NCBI GenBank assembly: GCA_945897755.1
Contig: CAMDGH010000014.1
Span: 1 to 40,780, forward strand
DNA length: 40,780 nucleotides
DNA from: Chryseobacterium gleum
Lineage (GTDB): Bacteria; Bacteroidota; Bacteroidia; Flavobacteriales_D; Crocinitomicaceae
Direction: 5' to 3'
Part shown: positions 23,223-32,278 of the stretch, one piece after another
How positions within the stretch are numbered: the stretch's first letter is position 1
Layout of the letters: each line of letters opens with the position of its first letter
The notes under the pieces: generated by a model
The model's input: only the letters and a program-made list of their open reading frames with translations
What the model was told of the DNA's origin: nothing
Database searches by the model: none
Position numbers and translations under genes: made by a program

Positions 23223-24269
23223 ATGCATCTTATTACAAATAAAAAAATTTCATTCCCAATTTCAGAAGGACTAAGAAAATACCTCCGTCAATATGGAAGG
23301 GCTATAAAAATTGATTTAAAATACCAAGATTTACTCGGATATGAAAATTTTATTTCCCTCTACGATCGTGACGGAAAAGACACCTTGTGGATTACTGTCA
23401 TTTTTAATCATAGTATGGCTGATGAAATTAATGATAAGTTAAAACTTGTTTATGCGATTCTAAAGTCAGGGGGTGATGTCTCAGTAATTGAACATTTATT
23501 TATCGAAAGGATTGATTTTTGTTTATATGCGAATACAGGGCCTTTTCGTATTCGAGTAGTAAATCGATTAAATGATAATTTTGATTACTTCTACGTTAAA
23601 AAGGTAGACGCATCTCGTGTTTATGGACTGGAATTAGAGCACCTATTGTCGCCGAATCACATTAGTTATTTTGTAAATGCAGACACCTTAATTGAGGAAC
23701 ATATTATTGGTATTCCAGCAGATCAATTTTTACAAAATTACAGTACTTCTCAAGATTTTGAAGAAACGCGATTAGCTAAAGAATTTGTTAAGTTTAACGA
23801 GCGTTGTTTTGTTCGTTTACTTGGGGATATGCATTCTAGTAATTTTGTAATCGATGTAACTCCTGATTTTGAAACTACCCACTATCGGATGAGGTCGATC
23901 GATTTTGATCAGCAGTCTTTTGAAAAACGAAAAACAGTATATTTACCTCAATTCTTTAAACAAAATAAGCCTTTTTTAGATTTAGTTCAGAAGCACCTTA
24001 CGTTGAAATCGATTCAACAATATCAGCGAGAAGAGCGTTCAATGATTTTAAATCGTCTTCGAAATGCGCGTTATCAGGTAAAAGACATTGTCGATGAGAT
24101 GTGTAAAGACACAATATCGCTTCCAGAAAACGTAATTCAATTAAGAGGTGAGTTAGCGAAACATTATGGGAACAATGATTTTTTATCGTGTGAGTCTATG
24201 GGTAAAATTTTAAGGATGAGTATTAAAGTGATGATGAATAGTATATTAAAAAAGGGCGATCAATTATAG
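23223..24269 (+). CDS. Uncharacterised protein with kinase-like catalytic loop
   Basis: 348 residues, no signal peptide or membrane helix. I do not know an assigned function. A segment in the middle looks like the catalytic core of the aminoglycoside-phosphotransferase/kinase-like fold: LLGDMHSSNFVID (D202, H204, N207) followed about 20 residues later by SIDFDQQSF (D227, D229), matching the catalytic Asp-Asn and the metal-binding DFD. Upstream there is a beta-rich half containing IRVVNRLNDNFDYFYVKKVD, where VKK could be the ATP-binding lysine strand. The C-terminal ~110 residues are helical and basic. No glycine-rich loop is obvious. The gene is alone between the GreA-like gene and a convergent FISUMP gene. 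A phosphotransferase is plausible but unproven. Confidence 0.75.
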   Translation: MHLITNKKISFPISEGLRKYLRQYGRAIKIDLKYQDLLGYENFISLYDRDGKDTLWITVIFNHSMADEINDKLKLVYAILKSGGDVSVIEHLFIERIDFCLYANTGPFRIRVVNRLNDNFDYFYVKKVDASRVYGLELEHLLSPNHISYFVNADTLIEEHIIGIPADQFLQNYSTSQDFEETRLAKEFVKFNERCFVRLLGDMHSSNFVIDVTPDFETTHYRMRSIDFDQQSFEKRKTVYLPQFFKQNKPFLDLVQKHLTLKSIQQYQREERSMILNRLRNARYQVKDIVDEMCKDTISLPENVIQLRGELAKHYGNNDFLSCESMGKILRMSIKVMMNSILKKGDQL

Positions 24270-24337
24270 GGTAAATTTATTCTCTTATGTGCCTCATTTT
24301 CAATTCTCATTCAAAAAATAGTTTAAATCCATTTTTA

Positions 24338-24988
24338 TTAATTCTTGATGCATCTTATTGAAAACCCTTTATTTTCAATTGCACCTGAAGTAGCAATTTT
24401 GTGTTGATGCCCGTCAAAAAAAACATAGTTCAAGGAAGATGTCCACCAATACCCCATATTACCTATGTTGTTAAAATCTGATACTGAATCACAGAAACCA
24501 TTTAATAGCTCAGCGAATGGAGAAATAGTTTTATCGTGTTCTTTGATAGATGGGATTTCAGTTTTATTTCCTACCATCTGAATGTTTTGTTCCTCTAAAT
24601 GATCACATTCGATATTTCCTTGATTGATAAAAATACGCCAATCTTCATTTGAAGGGATTCTCCATCCCGATGGACAAATTGAGTTTGATCTGATAACGCT
24701 AGCATTATAATAACCATTATAATAGATTAACTTTTCATTAGAAGTCCAATCACTTTGAGCTGTTTTTTCTACGATTGAATTCCCATTAGTTAATTTATGA
24801 GACTTTAAATTCGTTTTCATCCAAACTTGACCATTTGGTAATATAATCGTTTCGTATTTATTTCCAGCTTCGTCTTTAATCATTCCTGTTGAATCTTTCG
24901 GATTCCTATTAGAAAAAAATCTTTCGGTTTTTTGTGCGAATAAGATAGGATTTAAACTCATTAATAGGAGAAAAAGTGTTTTTTTCAT
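24338..24988 (-). CDS. Secreted FISUMP-domain protein
   Basis: 216 residues with a signal peptide (MKKTLFLLLMSLNPILFAQ). The body matches the Fibrobacter succinogenes major paralogous domain: DEAGNKYETIILPNGQVWMKTNLK, ICPSGWRIPSNEDWRIFIN, GYWWTSS and the C-terminal GFSIRCIKN. These domains occur in exported proteins across Bacteroidota and related phyla; their biochemical function is not established, although the fold resembles C-type-lectin-like/sulfatase-modifying modules. Only a single domain is present, so the protein is probably complete. Converges on the kinase-like gene. Confidence 0.88.
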   Translation of the reverse strand: MKKTLFLLLMSLNPILFAQKTERFFSNRNPKDSTGMIKDEAGNKYETIILPNGQVWMKTNLKSHKLTNGNSIVEKTAQSDWTSNEKLIYYNGYYNASVIRSNSICPSGWRIPSNEDWRIFINQGNIECDHLEEQNIQMVGNKTEIPSIKEHDKTISPFAELLNGFCDSVSDFNNIGNMGYWWTSSLNYVFFDGHQHKIATSGAIENKGFSIRCIKN

Positions 24989-25204
24989 ATAAATAGCTAT
25001 TTTTAGTAAAATAAAATGTAATACATATTTTTCACGTTTATTTTTTTTCTAGTGAATAAATATAGTTTTTTTTAATTACATTATCCTATAAAGAGTCGTT
25101 AATTTACATACAAGTGTAGCGCTCTCTTAATTTGTAATGTGTCGTTTTGGAATTAAGATTGTAAAATTCTTTTCAAAATGTTAATGTGAATAAAAAAAAA
25201 GTTT

Positions 25205-25212
25205 TATATTTG
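25205..25212 (+). promoter_or_regulatory. -7 element of rplU-rpmA
   Basis: TATATTTG matches TAnnTTTG; ATG is 36 bases further on. An imperfect -33 (ATG instead of TTG) lies 18 bases upstream. The rest of the 24989-25248 gap is AT-rich without a readable gene; the leader (~30 bases) is too short for a known L21 leader structure. Confidence 0.5.
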
Positions 25213-25248
25213 TTGACTTAATTAAAATTTAAATAAAATCAAGCTATT

Positions 25249-25560
25249 ATGTACGCAGTTGTAGAGATAGCAGGGCAGCAATTTAAAGTGCAAAAAGATC
25301 AAAAGATTTTTGTACACCGTTTAGCAGCTGAGGCTGGTCAAAAATTAGAATTCGATAGAGTTCTTTTGATAGACAATGGTGGTCAAATATCTTTAGGCGC
25401 CCCGGCTATAGAAGGAGCAAAAGTTACCGCAGAGGTAGTTGAGCATGTTAAAGGTGATAAAATAATCATTTTCCGTAAAAAACGAAGAAAAGGGTATAAG
25501 AAGAAAAATGGTCATAGACAATCATTTACTTCAATCGTCATTTCAGATATTAAAGCGTAA
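25249..25560 (+). CDS. rplU: 50S ribosomal protein L21
   Basis: 103 residues; a 23S rRNA-binding protein of the large subunit. MYAVVEIAGQQFKV at the start, DRVLLI, and the basic end KIIIFRKKRRKGYKKKNGHRQ are diagnostic. Co-transcribed with rpmA 30 bases downstream, the usual bacterial pairing. Confidence 0.98.
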   Translation: MYAVVEIAGQQFKVQKDQKIFVHRLAAEAGQKLEFDRVLLIDNGGQISLGAPAIEGAKVTAEVVEHVKGDKIIIFRKKRRKGYKKKNGHRQSFTSIVISDIKA

Positions 25561-25590
25561 TCAGTTCTCAATAATTAAAAATTAAAAGAC

Positions 25591-25860
25591 ATGGCACATA
25601 AGAAAGGAGCCGGAAGTTCAAACAACGGTCGTGAATCAGCAAGTAAACGTTTAGGCGTTAAAATCTTTGGTGGTCAAGTAGCTATCGCTGGAAACATCAT
25701 AATCCGTCAAAGAGGAACACAACACCACCCAGGTAAAAATGTTGGGATCGGAAAAGATCACACTATTTATGCATTAACAGATGGATTAGTTGAATTCCGT
25801 AAGAAAAAAGATAATCGTTCTTTTGTTTCTATAGTTCCATTTGAAACTACTGAGGCATAA
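25591..25860 (+). CDS. rpmA: 50S ribosomal protein L27
   Basis: 89 residues, located near the peptidyl-transferase centre. [16 protein letters not shown], then [27 protein letters not shown] and DHTIYAL are diagnostic. The mature-type N-terminus begins directly at AHKKG, without the cleaved extension seen in Firmicutes. A strong terminator follows 22 bases after the stop. Confidence 0.98.
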   Translation: MAHKKGAGSSNNGRESASKRLGVKIFGGQVAIAGNIIIRQRGTQHHPGKNVGIGKDHTIYALTDGLVEFRKKKDNRSFVSIVPFETTEA

Positions 25861-25882
25861 GTAAAGAATTATAAAAATGAAT

Positions 25883-25911
25883 AAAGGCGAACAGTCATGT
25901 TCGCCTTTTTT
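25883..25911 (+). terminator. Terminator of rplU-rpmA
   Basis: Stem AAAGGCGAACA / TGTTCGCCTTT (11 bp, loop GTCA) followed by a T run. Confidence 0.88.
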
Positions 25912-25940
25912 GTTTTAAATATTTAATTTTGATAAAAAAA

Positions 25941-26114
25941 ATGAAAAGTCAAAAATCACACTATATCTATATCTTATTTTGTATCCTATTTGAAATTGTA
26001 ATTTCTATATTTTTTGGTCTGGGTTACTTGAAAAATTTTACATTTATAACACTTACAGCTTCTTTTGTTTTTGTTATGATGTCTCAAATCATTGTTTTAA
26101 AAAGAAAAAAGTAA
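25941..26114 (+). CDS. Possible small membrane protein
   Basis: 57 residues from ATG 25941 (a TTG at 25929 would add four). Two hydrophobic segments (YIYILFCILFEIVISIFFGLGYL and FTFITLTASFVFVMMSQIIVL) flanked by lysines, ending LKRKK, which fits a small two-helix inner-membrane protein. It starts 30 bases after the rpmA terminator and is followed by two palindromes. AT-rich DNA makes hydrophobic frames by chance, so the call is weak. Confidence 0.4.
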   Translation: MKSQKSHYIYILFCILFEIVISIFFGLGYLKNFTFITLTASFVFVMMSQIIVLKRKK

Positions 26115-26134
26115 AAGAAAATCTAACTTTTCCT

Positions 26135-26180
26135 AAAGTTGTTTGATGGCATCGAACAACTTTGTTTGATACTATCAAAC
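26135..26180. repeat. Two adjacent related palindromes
   Basis: GTTTGATGGCATCGAAC (26141-26157) and GTTTGATACTATCAAAC (26164-26180) are two near-identical 17-base palindromes spaced 23 bases apart, start to start. The first is extended by AAAGTT/AACTTT arms into a 29-base hairpin. They sit 104 bases before the serS ATG. They may be a terminator for the small upstream frame or a double operator; the sequence does not decide. Confidence 0.6.
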
Positions 26181-26283
26181 ACTTTTATTCAAAAATTTTT
26201 ACTTCATCACTAAAAAGATCATTTTTAATACCATTTCCCCCTCAATTTATATTAAATTCGCATACAAAATAAATCACAATTCA

Positions 26284-27555
26284 ATGCTTGAAATACAACG
26301 CTTAAGAACTGAGAAAGATGCTGTCTTACAAGGTTTACAAAAAAGAAACATAGATGCTGCAGCAACTGTAGATGCAATCTTAGCAAAAGACACTGAGTGG
26401 AGAGCAAAAAAAACAGAATTAGAAATTATTTCTGCGGAATTAAATCGTATTGCAAAACAAGTAGGTGAATTGTTTCAACAAGGAAAACAGGTCGAAGCAA
26501 ACGAAGCAAAAGCGCAAACAGTTGGCCTAAAAGAGCAAGAATCCGTTTTAAAAGCAGCGGTTCAAGCATCGGAAGAGGAAATGCAACTATTGATGTACCA
26601 ACTTCCAAATGTCCCAAATGAATTGGTTCCAGCTGGAAAAAGTGAATTGGATAACGTGACTGTGGAAGAAGTAGGGATTAAAACCACCTTTTCCGGTGAA
26701 GCATTGCCACACTGGGAAATCACTAAAAAATACGATCTAATCGACTTCGAAACAGGTGTAAAAGTAACCGGTGCTGGATTCCCGATTTACAAAGGAAAAG
26801 GTGCTAAATTACAACGCGCATTGATTTCTTTTTTCTTAGCCGAAGCAGATAAAGCAGGGTACGAAGAATATATTCCGCCATTGGTTGTGAATGAAGCTAG
26901 TGGATACGGAACAGGTCAATTGCCAGATAAAGAAGGACAAATGTACTACATTGGAGAAGATGATTTATACCTCATCCCAACTGCAGAGGTTCCGTTGACA
27001 AACATTTACCGCGACGTAATTCTTCCAAATGAGAACTTTTCGATCAAATTAACTGGATATACTCCTTGTTTCCGTCGTGAAGCAGGTTCTTACGGAAAAG
27101 ATGTACGTGGTTTAAATCGTTTACATCAATTTGATAAAGTAGAAATCGTTCGTATCGAACACCCTTCAAATGCTGCAAAAGCGTTGGATGAAATGGTGGA
27201 ACACGTAAGAGGTTTATTGGCAAAATTAGGCTTACATTACCGTATTTTACGTTTGTGCGGGGGAGATACAGGATTCGCGTCTGCAATGACCTACGATTTT
27301 GAAGTATATTCTGCAGGACAAGAAAAATGGTTAGAAGTAAGTTCAGTATCTCGTTTTGATACCTTCCAAGCAAACCGTTTGAAATTACGTTTCAAAACTG
27401 ATGATAAGAAAACGCAATTATGCCATACCTTAAATGGAAGTGCATTGGCCTTACCGCGTATCGTTGCTGCCTTACTAGAAAATAACCAAACAGAAGATGG
27501 AATTCTTATTCCAGCATGCTTACATAAATATTTGAATTTTACCGTTATTAATTAA
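26284..27555 (+). CDS. serS: Seryl-tRNA synthetase
   Basis: 423-residue class II synthetase charging tRNA-Ser. An N-terminal long antiparallel coiled coil (about 25-100) contacts the tRNA extra arm. Then come motif-1 region KGKGAKLQRALISFFL, PTAEVPLTNIYRD, motif 2 YTPCFRREAGSYGKD, and motif 3 near LNGSALALPRIVAALLENNQ. The gene is noticeably more GC-rich than its neighbours (hand counts of several 60-base lines give about 38-47% in the body, against about 32-33% in mfd). A cognate tRNA-Ser lies at 39890-39976. Confidence 0.98.
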   Translation: MLEIQRLRTEKDAVLQGLQKRNIDAAATVDAILAKDTEWRAKKTELEIISAELNRIAKQVGELFQQGKQVEANEAKAQTVGLKEQESVLKAAVQASEEEMQLLMYQLPNVPNELVPAGKSELDNVTVEEVGIKTTFSGEALPHWEITKKYDLIDFETGVKVTGAGFPIYKGKGAKLQRALISFFLAEADKAGYEEYIPPLVVNEASGYGTGQLPDKEGQMYYIGEDDLYLIPTAEVPLTNIYRDVILPNENFSIKLTGYTPCFRREAGSYGKDVRGLNRLHQFDKVEIVRIEHPSNAAKALDEMVEHVRGLLAKLGLHYRILRLCGGDTGFASAMTYDFEVYSAGQEKWLEVSSVSRFDTFQANRLKLRFKTDDKKTQLCHTLNGSALALPRIVAALLENNQTEDGILIPACLHKYLNFTVIN

Positions 27556-27556
27556 T

Positions 27557-27611
27557 ACAGGGACCCTGTCACTCTGAGCGAAGTCGAAGAGAGGGGTTTC
27601 GACTTCGCTCA
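27557..27611. repeat. REP-like palindromic element between serS and fbp
   Basis: Two palindromes in tandem: ACAGGGACCCTGT (27557-27569), then a perfect 14-bp inverted repeat TGAGCGAAGTCGAA / TTCGACTTCGCTCA (27575-27588 and 27598-27611, 9-base loop). The CTGAGCGAAGTCGAAG core is, from memory, a common dispersed intergenic repeat in Bacteroidota. It is far more GC-rich than the surroundings. It may also serve as the serS terminator. Confidence 0.75.
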
Positions 27612-27658
27612 ACCTGACTGCGTTTAACTTGAGCGTTTAGGGCAAAAAATTAACAATT

Positions 27659-28678
27659 ATGTCAAAACTTACAACTCTTAACGAATTCATTATGAAGAAG
27701 CAAGCGGATTTTCCGGGTGCTTCGGGTGAATTATCACGCTTATTAAACGACATTGCTGTTGCTGCAAAAATTGTAACACGCGACGTTCGTCGTGCTGGTT
27801 TGGTCGACAACATTTTAGGCGCGCAAGGAGAAATCAATATACAAGGAGAACAACAGCAAAAATTGGACGTTGTTGCAGATAACCAATTCATTAAAATGTT
27901 TGAACTTGGTGGGGAAGTTTGTGGCATCGGTTCGGAAGAAAACGACAACTACATGGCTTTTCAAAGCGAAATGTCTAAAAATGGTAAATATGTGGTGTTA
28001 TTTGATCCATTAGATGGTTCGTCTAACATTGATGTAAATGTATCAATTGGAACAATTTTCTCTATTTATCACCGTGTTTCACCAATTGGGACTGAAGCAA
28101 CGTTAGAAGATATGTTACAACCTGGCGACAAACAAGTAGCTGGTGGGTATGTATTATATGGGTCTTCCACGATGTTAGTATATACTACTGGAAATGGTGT
28201 TAACGGATTTACATTGGATCCATCGATTGGTGAATTCTGCTTGTCGCACCCAAACATGAAAACACCTGAAACTGGTCGTATCTACTCGATGAACGAAGGA
28301 AACATTGCTGTTTGTCACCCAGGATACAGAAAATATACCGAATACTGCCAAGAAGAAGATGCTTCTACAGGTCGTCCATATTCTGGTCGATATATCGGTT
28401 CATTGGTTGCTGATTTTCACCGTAACTTAATTAAAGGTGGAATTTACTTCTACCCTACTACACCAGCTGCACCAAAAGGAAGATTGCGCTTGTTGTACGA
28501 ATGTAATCCTTTAGCGTTTGTGATCGAACAAGCAGGAGGTTTAGCAACGGATGGAACGCAACGTATTTTAAGTATCAGTCCTACAGAATTACACCAACGT
28601 GTTGGGTTTATTGTTGGTTCAAAACAAATGGTTGAGAAATTACAAGAATGTTTGGATACTACATCGGTAGAAGCGTAA
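27659..28678 (+). CDS. fbp: Fructose-1,6-bisphosphatase, class I
   Basis: Hydrolyses fructose 1,6-bisphosphate to fructose 6-phosphate in gluconeogenesis; Mg-dependent, cytoplasmic. 339 residues. The metal/substrate loop [20 protein letters not shown] is intact, with GIGSEEND upstream, [12 protein letters not shown] and the C-terminal [22 protein letters not shown]. The ATG follows the REP-like element by 47 bases. Like serS it has elevated GC. A hairpin terminator follows. Confidence 0.97.
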   Translation: MSKLTTLNEFIMKKQADFPGASGELSRLLNDIAVAAKIVTRDVRRAGLVDNILGAQGEINIQGEQQQKLDVVADNQFIKMFELGGEVCGIGSEENDNYMAFQSEMSKNGKYVVLFDPLDGSSNIDVNVSIGTIFSIYHRVSPIGTEATLEDMLQPGDKQVAGGYVLYGSSTMLVYTTGNGVNGFTLDPSIGEFCLSHPNMKTPETGRIYSMNEGNIAVCHPGYRKYTEYCQEEDASTGRPYSGRYIGSLVADFHRNLIKGGIYFYPTTPAAPKGRLRLLYECNPLAFVIEQAGGLATDGTQRILSISPTELHQRVGFIVGSKQMVEKLQECLDTTSVEA

Positions 28679-28701
28679 ACAAGAAAAAAACAGGAATGGA
28701 C

Positions 28702-28724
28702 GAGGCTCAAAAGGCCTCTTTTTT
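28702..28724 (+). terminator. fbp terminator
   Basis: Stem GAGGC / GCCTC with a 7-base loop, followed by six T. Short but G/C-rich and placed 23 bases after the stop. Confidence 0.7.
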
Positions 28725-28828
28725 GTTTCAGGGAACACGTCTTTGAAAATAGTGTGATGTATCGATAAAGAGGATGGATTTATATACATCGTATTCGTTT
28801 TATTGGCAATAAAAGTGACAATTAATTT

Positions 28829-28836
28829 TAACTTTG
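28829..28836 (+). promoter_or_regulatory. -7 element of mfd
   Basis: TAACTTTG matches TAnnTTTG, 17 bases before the mfd ATG; a TTG lies 23 bases upstream of it. Confidence 0.45.
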
Positions 28837-28853
28837 CTTGTTAATATGCACGT

Positions 28854-31800
28854 ATGGAATTAAAAAAGTTTAGAAGTTTATTTTCGAATCATCCAGCAAT
28901 TGATGCAACAGCTAATAAGCTTCAATTGAGTGAGGCAAAAATTCATTGGAAAGGGCTTTCAGGTTCTGCTAGATCCTTATTTTCTTCTCAATTAGCAATT
29001 CAGGTTCCGGGTCATCAATTGTTTATACTTCACGATAAAGAGGAAGCAGCTTATTTTTTTAATGATTTAGAGAGCTTATTTCCGGATGAAAAACACATTG
29101 TTTTTTATCCTGCTTCTTATCGAAGTCCATATCAATTTGAAGAAACAGATAATGCAAATGTTGTTGCTCGAGCTGAGGTATTAGAGAAGATAAATAATGG
29201 AAAGAATACTTGGATTGTGACGTATCCACAAGCATTATTTGAAAAAGTTCCTACTCAAAAAAAATTAACGGAGAATACGTTGCGTGTTGAATCAGGGAAA
29301 ATTTATTCCTTGGATTTTATGAATGAATTATTATTAGAATATGGTTTTGAACGTGTTGATTTTGTGTATGAGCCGGGCCAATTTGCAATACGGGGAGGTA
29401 TTTTAGATGTATTCTCTTTTTCAAATGATTACCCTTTTCGCTTAGAGTTTTTTGGGGAGGAGTTAGAATCTATTCGAACCTTTGATCCTGTAAATCAACT
29501 TTCCATTTCAAAACATGCTTTTTTTACGATTATTCCAAATGTTCAATTACAGTTTATTCAGCATGGATTAGATACATTTTTAGGGTTTTTAGGGAAGAAT
29601 GCTACGGTGTATATTTCCGCTATGAGTTCCATTACTTCCATGTTAAAAAAGGAATATGAAAAAGCGGTGAAAATACATGAAGGATTAAATCACACATTAA
29701 AGCATTCATTACCAGGCGAACTTTATACTCATGCGGCAGATTGGATTAATCATATTTCATCTTATGGTGTTGTTGAATGGGGTCCAGAGTATTATTTCGA
29801 AGCAACTTTTGATGCTGCATTTCAGATCCAACAACAACCCACGTTTAATAAAAACTTTTCTTTGCTAAGAGAAGATTTAGAAGCGAGATCAAAAGATGGA
29901 TATCTAAATTTATTTTTTTCAAATCAACCTAAACAAATAGAACGATTATATGCCATTTTTGAAGACATTGGTGAGGTTGAGTTTACGCCAATGCCTATCG
30001 CCCTTCACGAAGGATTTATTTCTAAAGAATTAAAATTAGTTTGTTATACTGATCATCAAGTTTTTGAGCGATTTCATCGCTTTAAATTAAAAGAAAATTT
30101 TACCCAAGCAAAGCAGGCTATTACGCTCAAAGAAATCTATGATTTACAAAAGGGCGATTATGTGACTCACATTGATCATGGGATTGGTCAATTTTCTGGC
30201 CTTCAAACCATAGATGTGAACGGTACTCAACAGGAAGCAATTCGATTGCTGTACAGGGACGGAGATGTTTTATATGTAAGTATACATTCGTTGCATCGTA
30301 TTTCTAAATATACAGGAAAAGACAGTATACCTCCAAAAATGAATAAGCTTGGAACGCAAACATGGGCTATTCTCAAAAATAAAACAAAGAAAAAAATCAA
30401 GGAAATCGCATTTGATTTAATTCAATTATATGCTAAACGTAAGAGTCAACCTGGATTTTCGTTTAGTCCAGATACTTATTTACAGACGGAATTAGAAGCT
30501 TCCTTTATGTATGAAGATACGCCAGATCAATTAAAGACTACTCAATCAATTAAGGAGGATATGGAGTCTCCGACTCCGATGGATCGTTTAATTTGTGGTG
30601 ATGTAGGTTTCGGTAAAACAGAATTGGCGGTTAGGGCTGCTTTTAAAGCTGTTGCAGATAGTAAGCAAGTTGCTATTCTTGTACCAACTACTATTTTGTG
30701 CCATCAACATTACCGAAGTTTTTCAAAAAGGTTAGAGGATTTTCCAGTAACTGTAGGGTATATAAATCGCTTCAAAAGCGCTAAAGAGATTACAGAAACA
30801 CTTAAAAAGGTTGCTGGGGGAGAAATTGATATTTTAATAGGCACACACAAATTAATTAGTGATAAAGTGAAATTTCAAGATTTAGGCCTTATCATTATTG
30901 ATGAGGAGCAAAAATTTGGAGTTGCCGTTAAGGATAAATTAAAAACACTTAAAGAGACTGTAGATACTTTAACATTAACTGCTACTCCAATACCTAGGAC
31001 CCTGCAATTTTCGTTAATGGGTGCGCGAGACTTAAGTGTGATCAATACTCCTCCACCTAATCGCCAACCTGTATTAACAGAAATTATTCAATATAATGAA
31101 GCATTAATTCGAGATGCTATTTCATACGAGGTTAGTCGTGGGGGCCAAGTTTATTTCGTGCATAATCGCCTTCAAAACATAAAAGAAGTTTCGGGAATGA
31201 TTTGTCGTCTATGTCCAGGTGTACGTGTAGGTATTGGTCATGGTCAAATGGATGGCAAAGACCTAGAAAAAATCATGATGGATTTCATCCAAGGTGAATA
31301 TGATGTGTTACTTGCTACGACCATCATTGAGTCTGGAATTGACATTTCGAACGCCAATACAATGATTATTAATAATGCGCAAAATTTTGGTTTAAGTGAT
31401 TTACATCAACTTCGAGGTAGGGTTGGAAGGTCTAATAAAAAGGCATTTTGCTACTTGATTGCACCAACATTTCATGAAATGACTTCAGAAGCAAGAAAAA
31501 GATTAGAAGCATTGGTTCAGTTCTCGGATTTAGGGGCAGGATTTAATATAGCCATGAAAGACCTTGATATCAGGGGAGCAGGCAATCTATTGGGTGGCGA
31601 ACAAAGCGGATTTATAAGTGATATTGGGTTTGATATGTATCAGAAGATATTAAATGAAGCCATGGAAGAATTAAGAGAAACTGAGTTTAAAGCATTATAT
31701 GCCGATCGAAATTCAGATCAATTTATTCAATTTGTAAAGGATTGTGTTATTGAAACCGATTTGGAGATTCGTATTCCAGATGATTATGTAAATAGTGTGG

Positions 31801-32186
31801 CTGAGCGTTTAAGTTTATACCAACAGCTCGATGGTTTGGAAAATAAAGAGGCACTGTTATCTTATTCTGTAAAATTAATTGATCGATTTGGGCCATTGCC
31901 TAAAACTGTAAAGGAATTATTTCGGTCTTTTGAATTACGTTGGTTGGCACAAGATATAGGCATTGAAAAGTTGGTGATTAAATCAGGTTCGATGGTCTGT
32001 TATTTTATTGCTAATCCTCAATCTGCGTTTTACGACTCATTAGAATTTAAAAAACTATTGTCTTATATTCAATCTAATCCTGAAGCATGTAAGTTAAGCG
32101 AAAAAAATGATCGTTTAAGATTGATTTACACACAAATTCATACCATTGATCAAGCAAATAAAAGGTTATCTGAAATAAAGACTTAA
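28854..32186 (+). CDS. mfd: Transcription-repair coupling factor
   Basis: 1110-residue SF2 DNA translocase that removes stalled RNA polymerase at lesions and recruits UvrA. Domains in order: UvrB-homology region (about 1-340, with FYPASYRSPYQFEE and QFAIRGGILDVFSF), the polymerase-interaction domain (LQKGDYVTHIDHGIGQFSGL, about 430-500), the RecG-like motor with Walker A CGDVGFGKTELAVRAA, DEEQKFG (helicase motif II), TLTATPIPRTLQFSLMGARDLS, the second motor lobe with LLATTIIESGIDI and QLRGRVGRS, the TRG motif region MKDLDIRGAGNLLGGEQSGFI, and a C-terminal UvrA-regulatory domain. Complete and of normal size. Confidence 0.98.
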   Translation: MELKKFRSLFSNHPAIDATANKLQLSEAKIHWKGLSGSARSLFSSQLAIQVPGHQLFILHDKEEAAYFFNDLESLFPDEKHIVFYPASYRSPYQFEETDNANVVARAEVLEKINNGKNTWIVTYPQALFEKVPTQKKLTENTLRVESGKIYSLDFMNELLLEYGFERVDFVYEPGQFAIRGGILDVFSFSNDYPFRLEFFGEELESIRTFDPVNQLSISKHAFFTIIPNVQLQFIQHGLDTFLGFLGKNATVYISAMSSITSMLKKEYEKAVKIHEGLNHTLKHSLPGELYTHAADWINHISSYGVVEWGPEYYFEATFDAAFQIQQQPTFNKNFSLLREDLEARSKDGYLNLFFSNQPKQIERLYAIFEDIGEVEFTPMPIALHEGFISKELKLVCYTDHQVFERFHRFKLKENFTQAKQAITLKEIYDLQKGDYVTHIDHGIGQFSGLQTIDVNGTQQEAIRLLYRDGDVLYVSIHSLHRISKYTGKDSIPPKMNKLGTQTWAILKNKTKKKIKEIAFDLIQLYAKRKSQPGFSFSPDTYLQTELEASFMYEDTPDQLKTTQSIKEDMESPTPMDRLICGDVGFGKTELAVRAAFKAVADSKQVAILVPTTILCHQHYRSFSKRLEDFPVTVGYINRFKSAKEITETLKKVAGGEIDILIGTHKLISDKVKFQDLGLIIIDEEQKFGVAVKDKLKTLKETVDTLTLTATPIPRTLQFSLMGARDLSVINTPPPNRQPVLTEIIQYNEALIRDAISYEVSRGGQVYFVHNRLQNIKEVSGMICRLCPGVRVGIGHGQMDGKDLEKIMMDFIQGEYDVLLATTIIESGIDISNANTMIINNAQNFGLSDLHQLRGRVGRSNKKAFCYLIAPTFHEMTSEARKRLEALVQFSDLGAGFNIAMKDLDIRGAGNLLGGEQSGFISDIGFDMYQKILNEAMEELRETEFKALYADRNSDQFIQFVKDCVIETDLEIRIPDDYVNSVAERLSLYQQLDGLENKEALLSYSVKLIDRFGPLPKTVKELFRSFELRWLAQDIGIEKLVIKSGSMVCYFIANPQSAFYDSLEFKKLLSYIQSNPEACKLSEKNDRLRLIYTQIHTIDQANKRLSEIKT

Positions 32187-32278
32187 ATTAAGATTGCGTT
32201 TTTAAAAATTCATTTTTTCAGGTAATAATTATGCCTTCATTTATTATCTTAGCAGTTCATTACGTTTAAATTTTAGCT

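Noticed and set aside
27044..27373. 109-codon frame on the minus strand
   Set aside because: Antisense to serS; no recognisable domain.
27637..27948. 103-codon frame on the minus strand
   Set aside because: Antisense to the start of fbp; no independent support.
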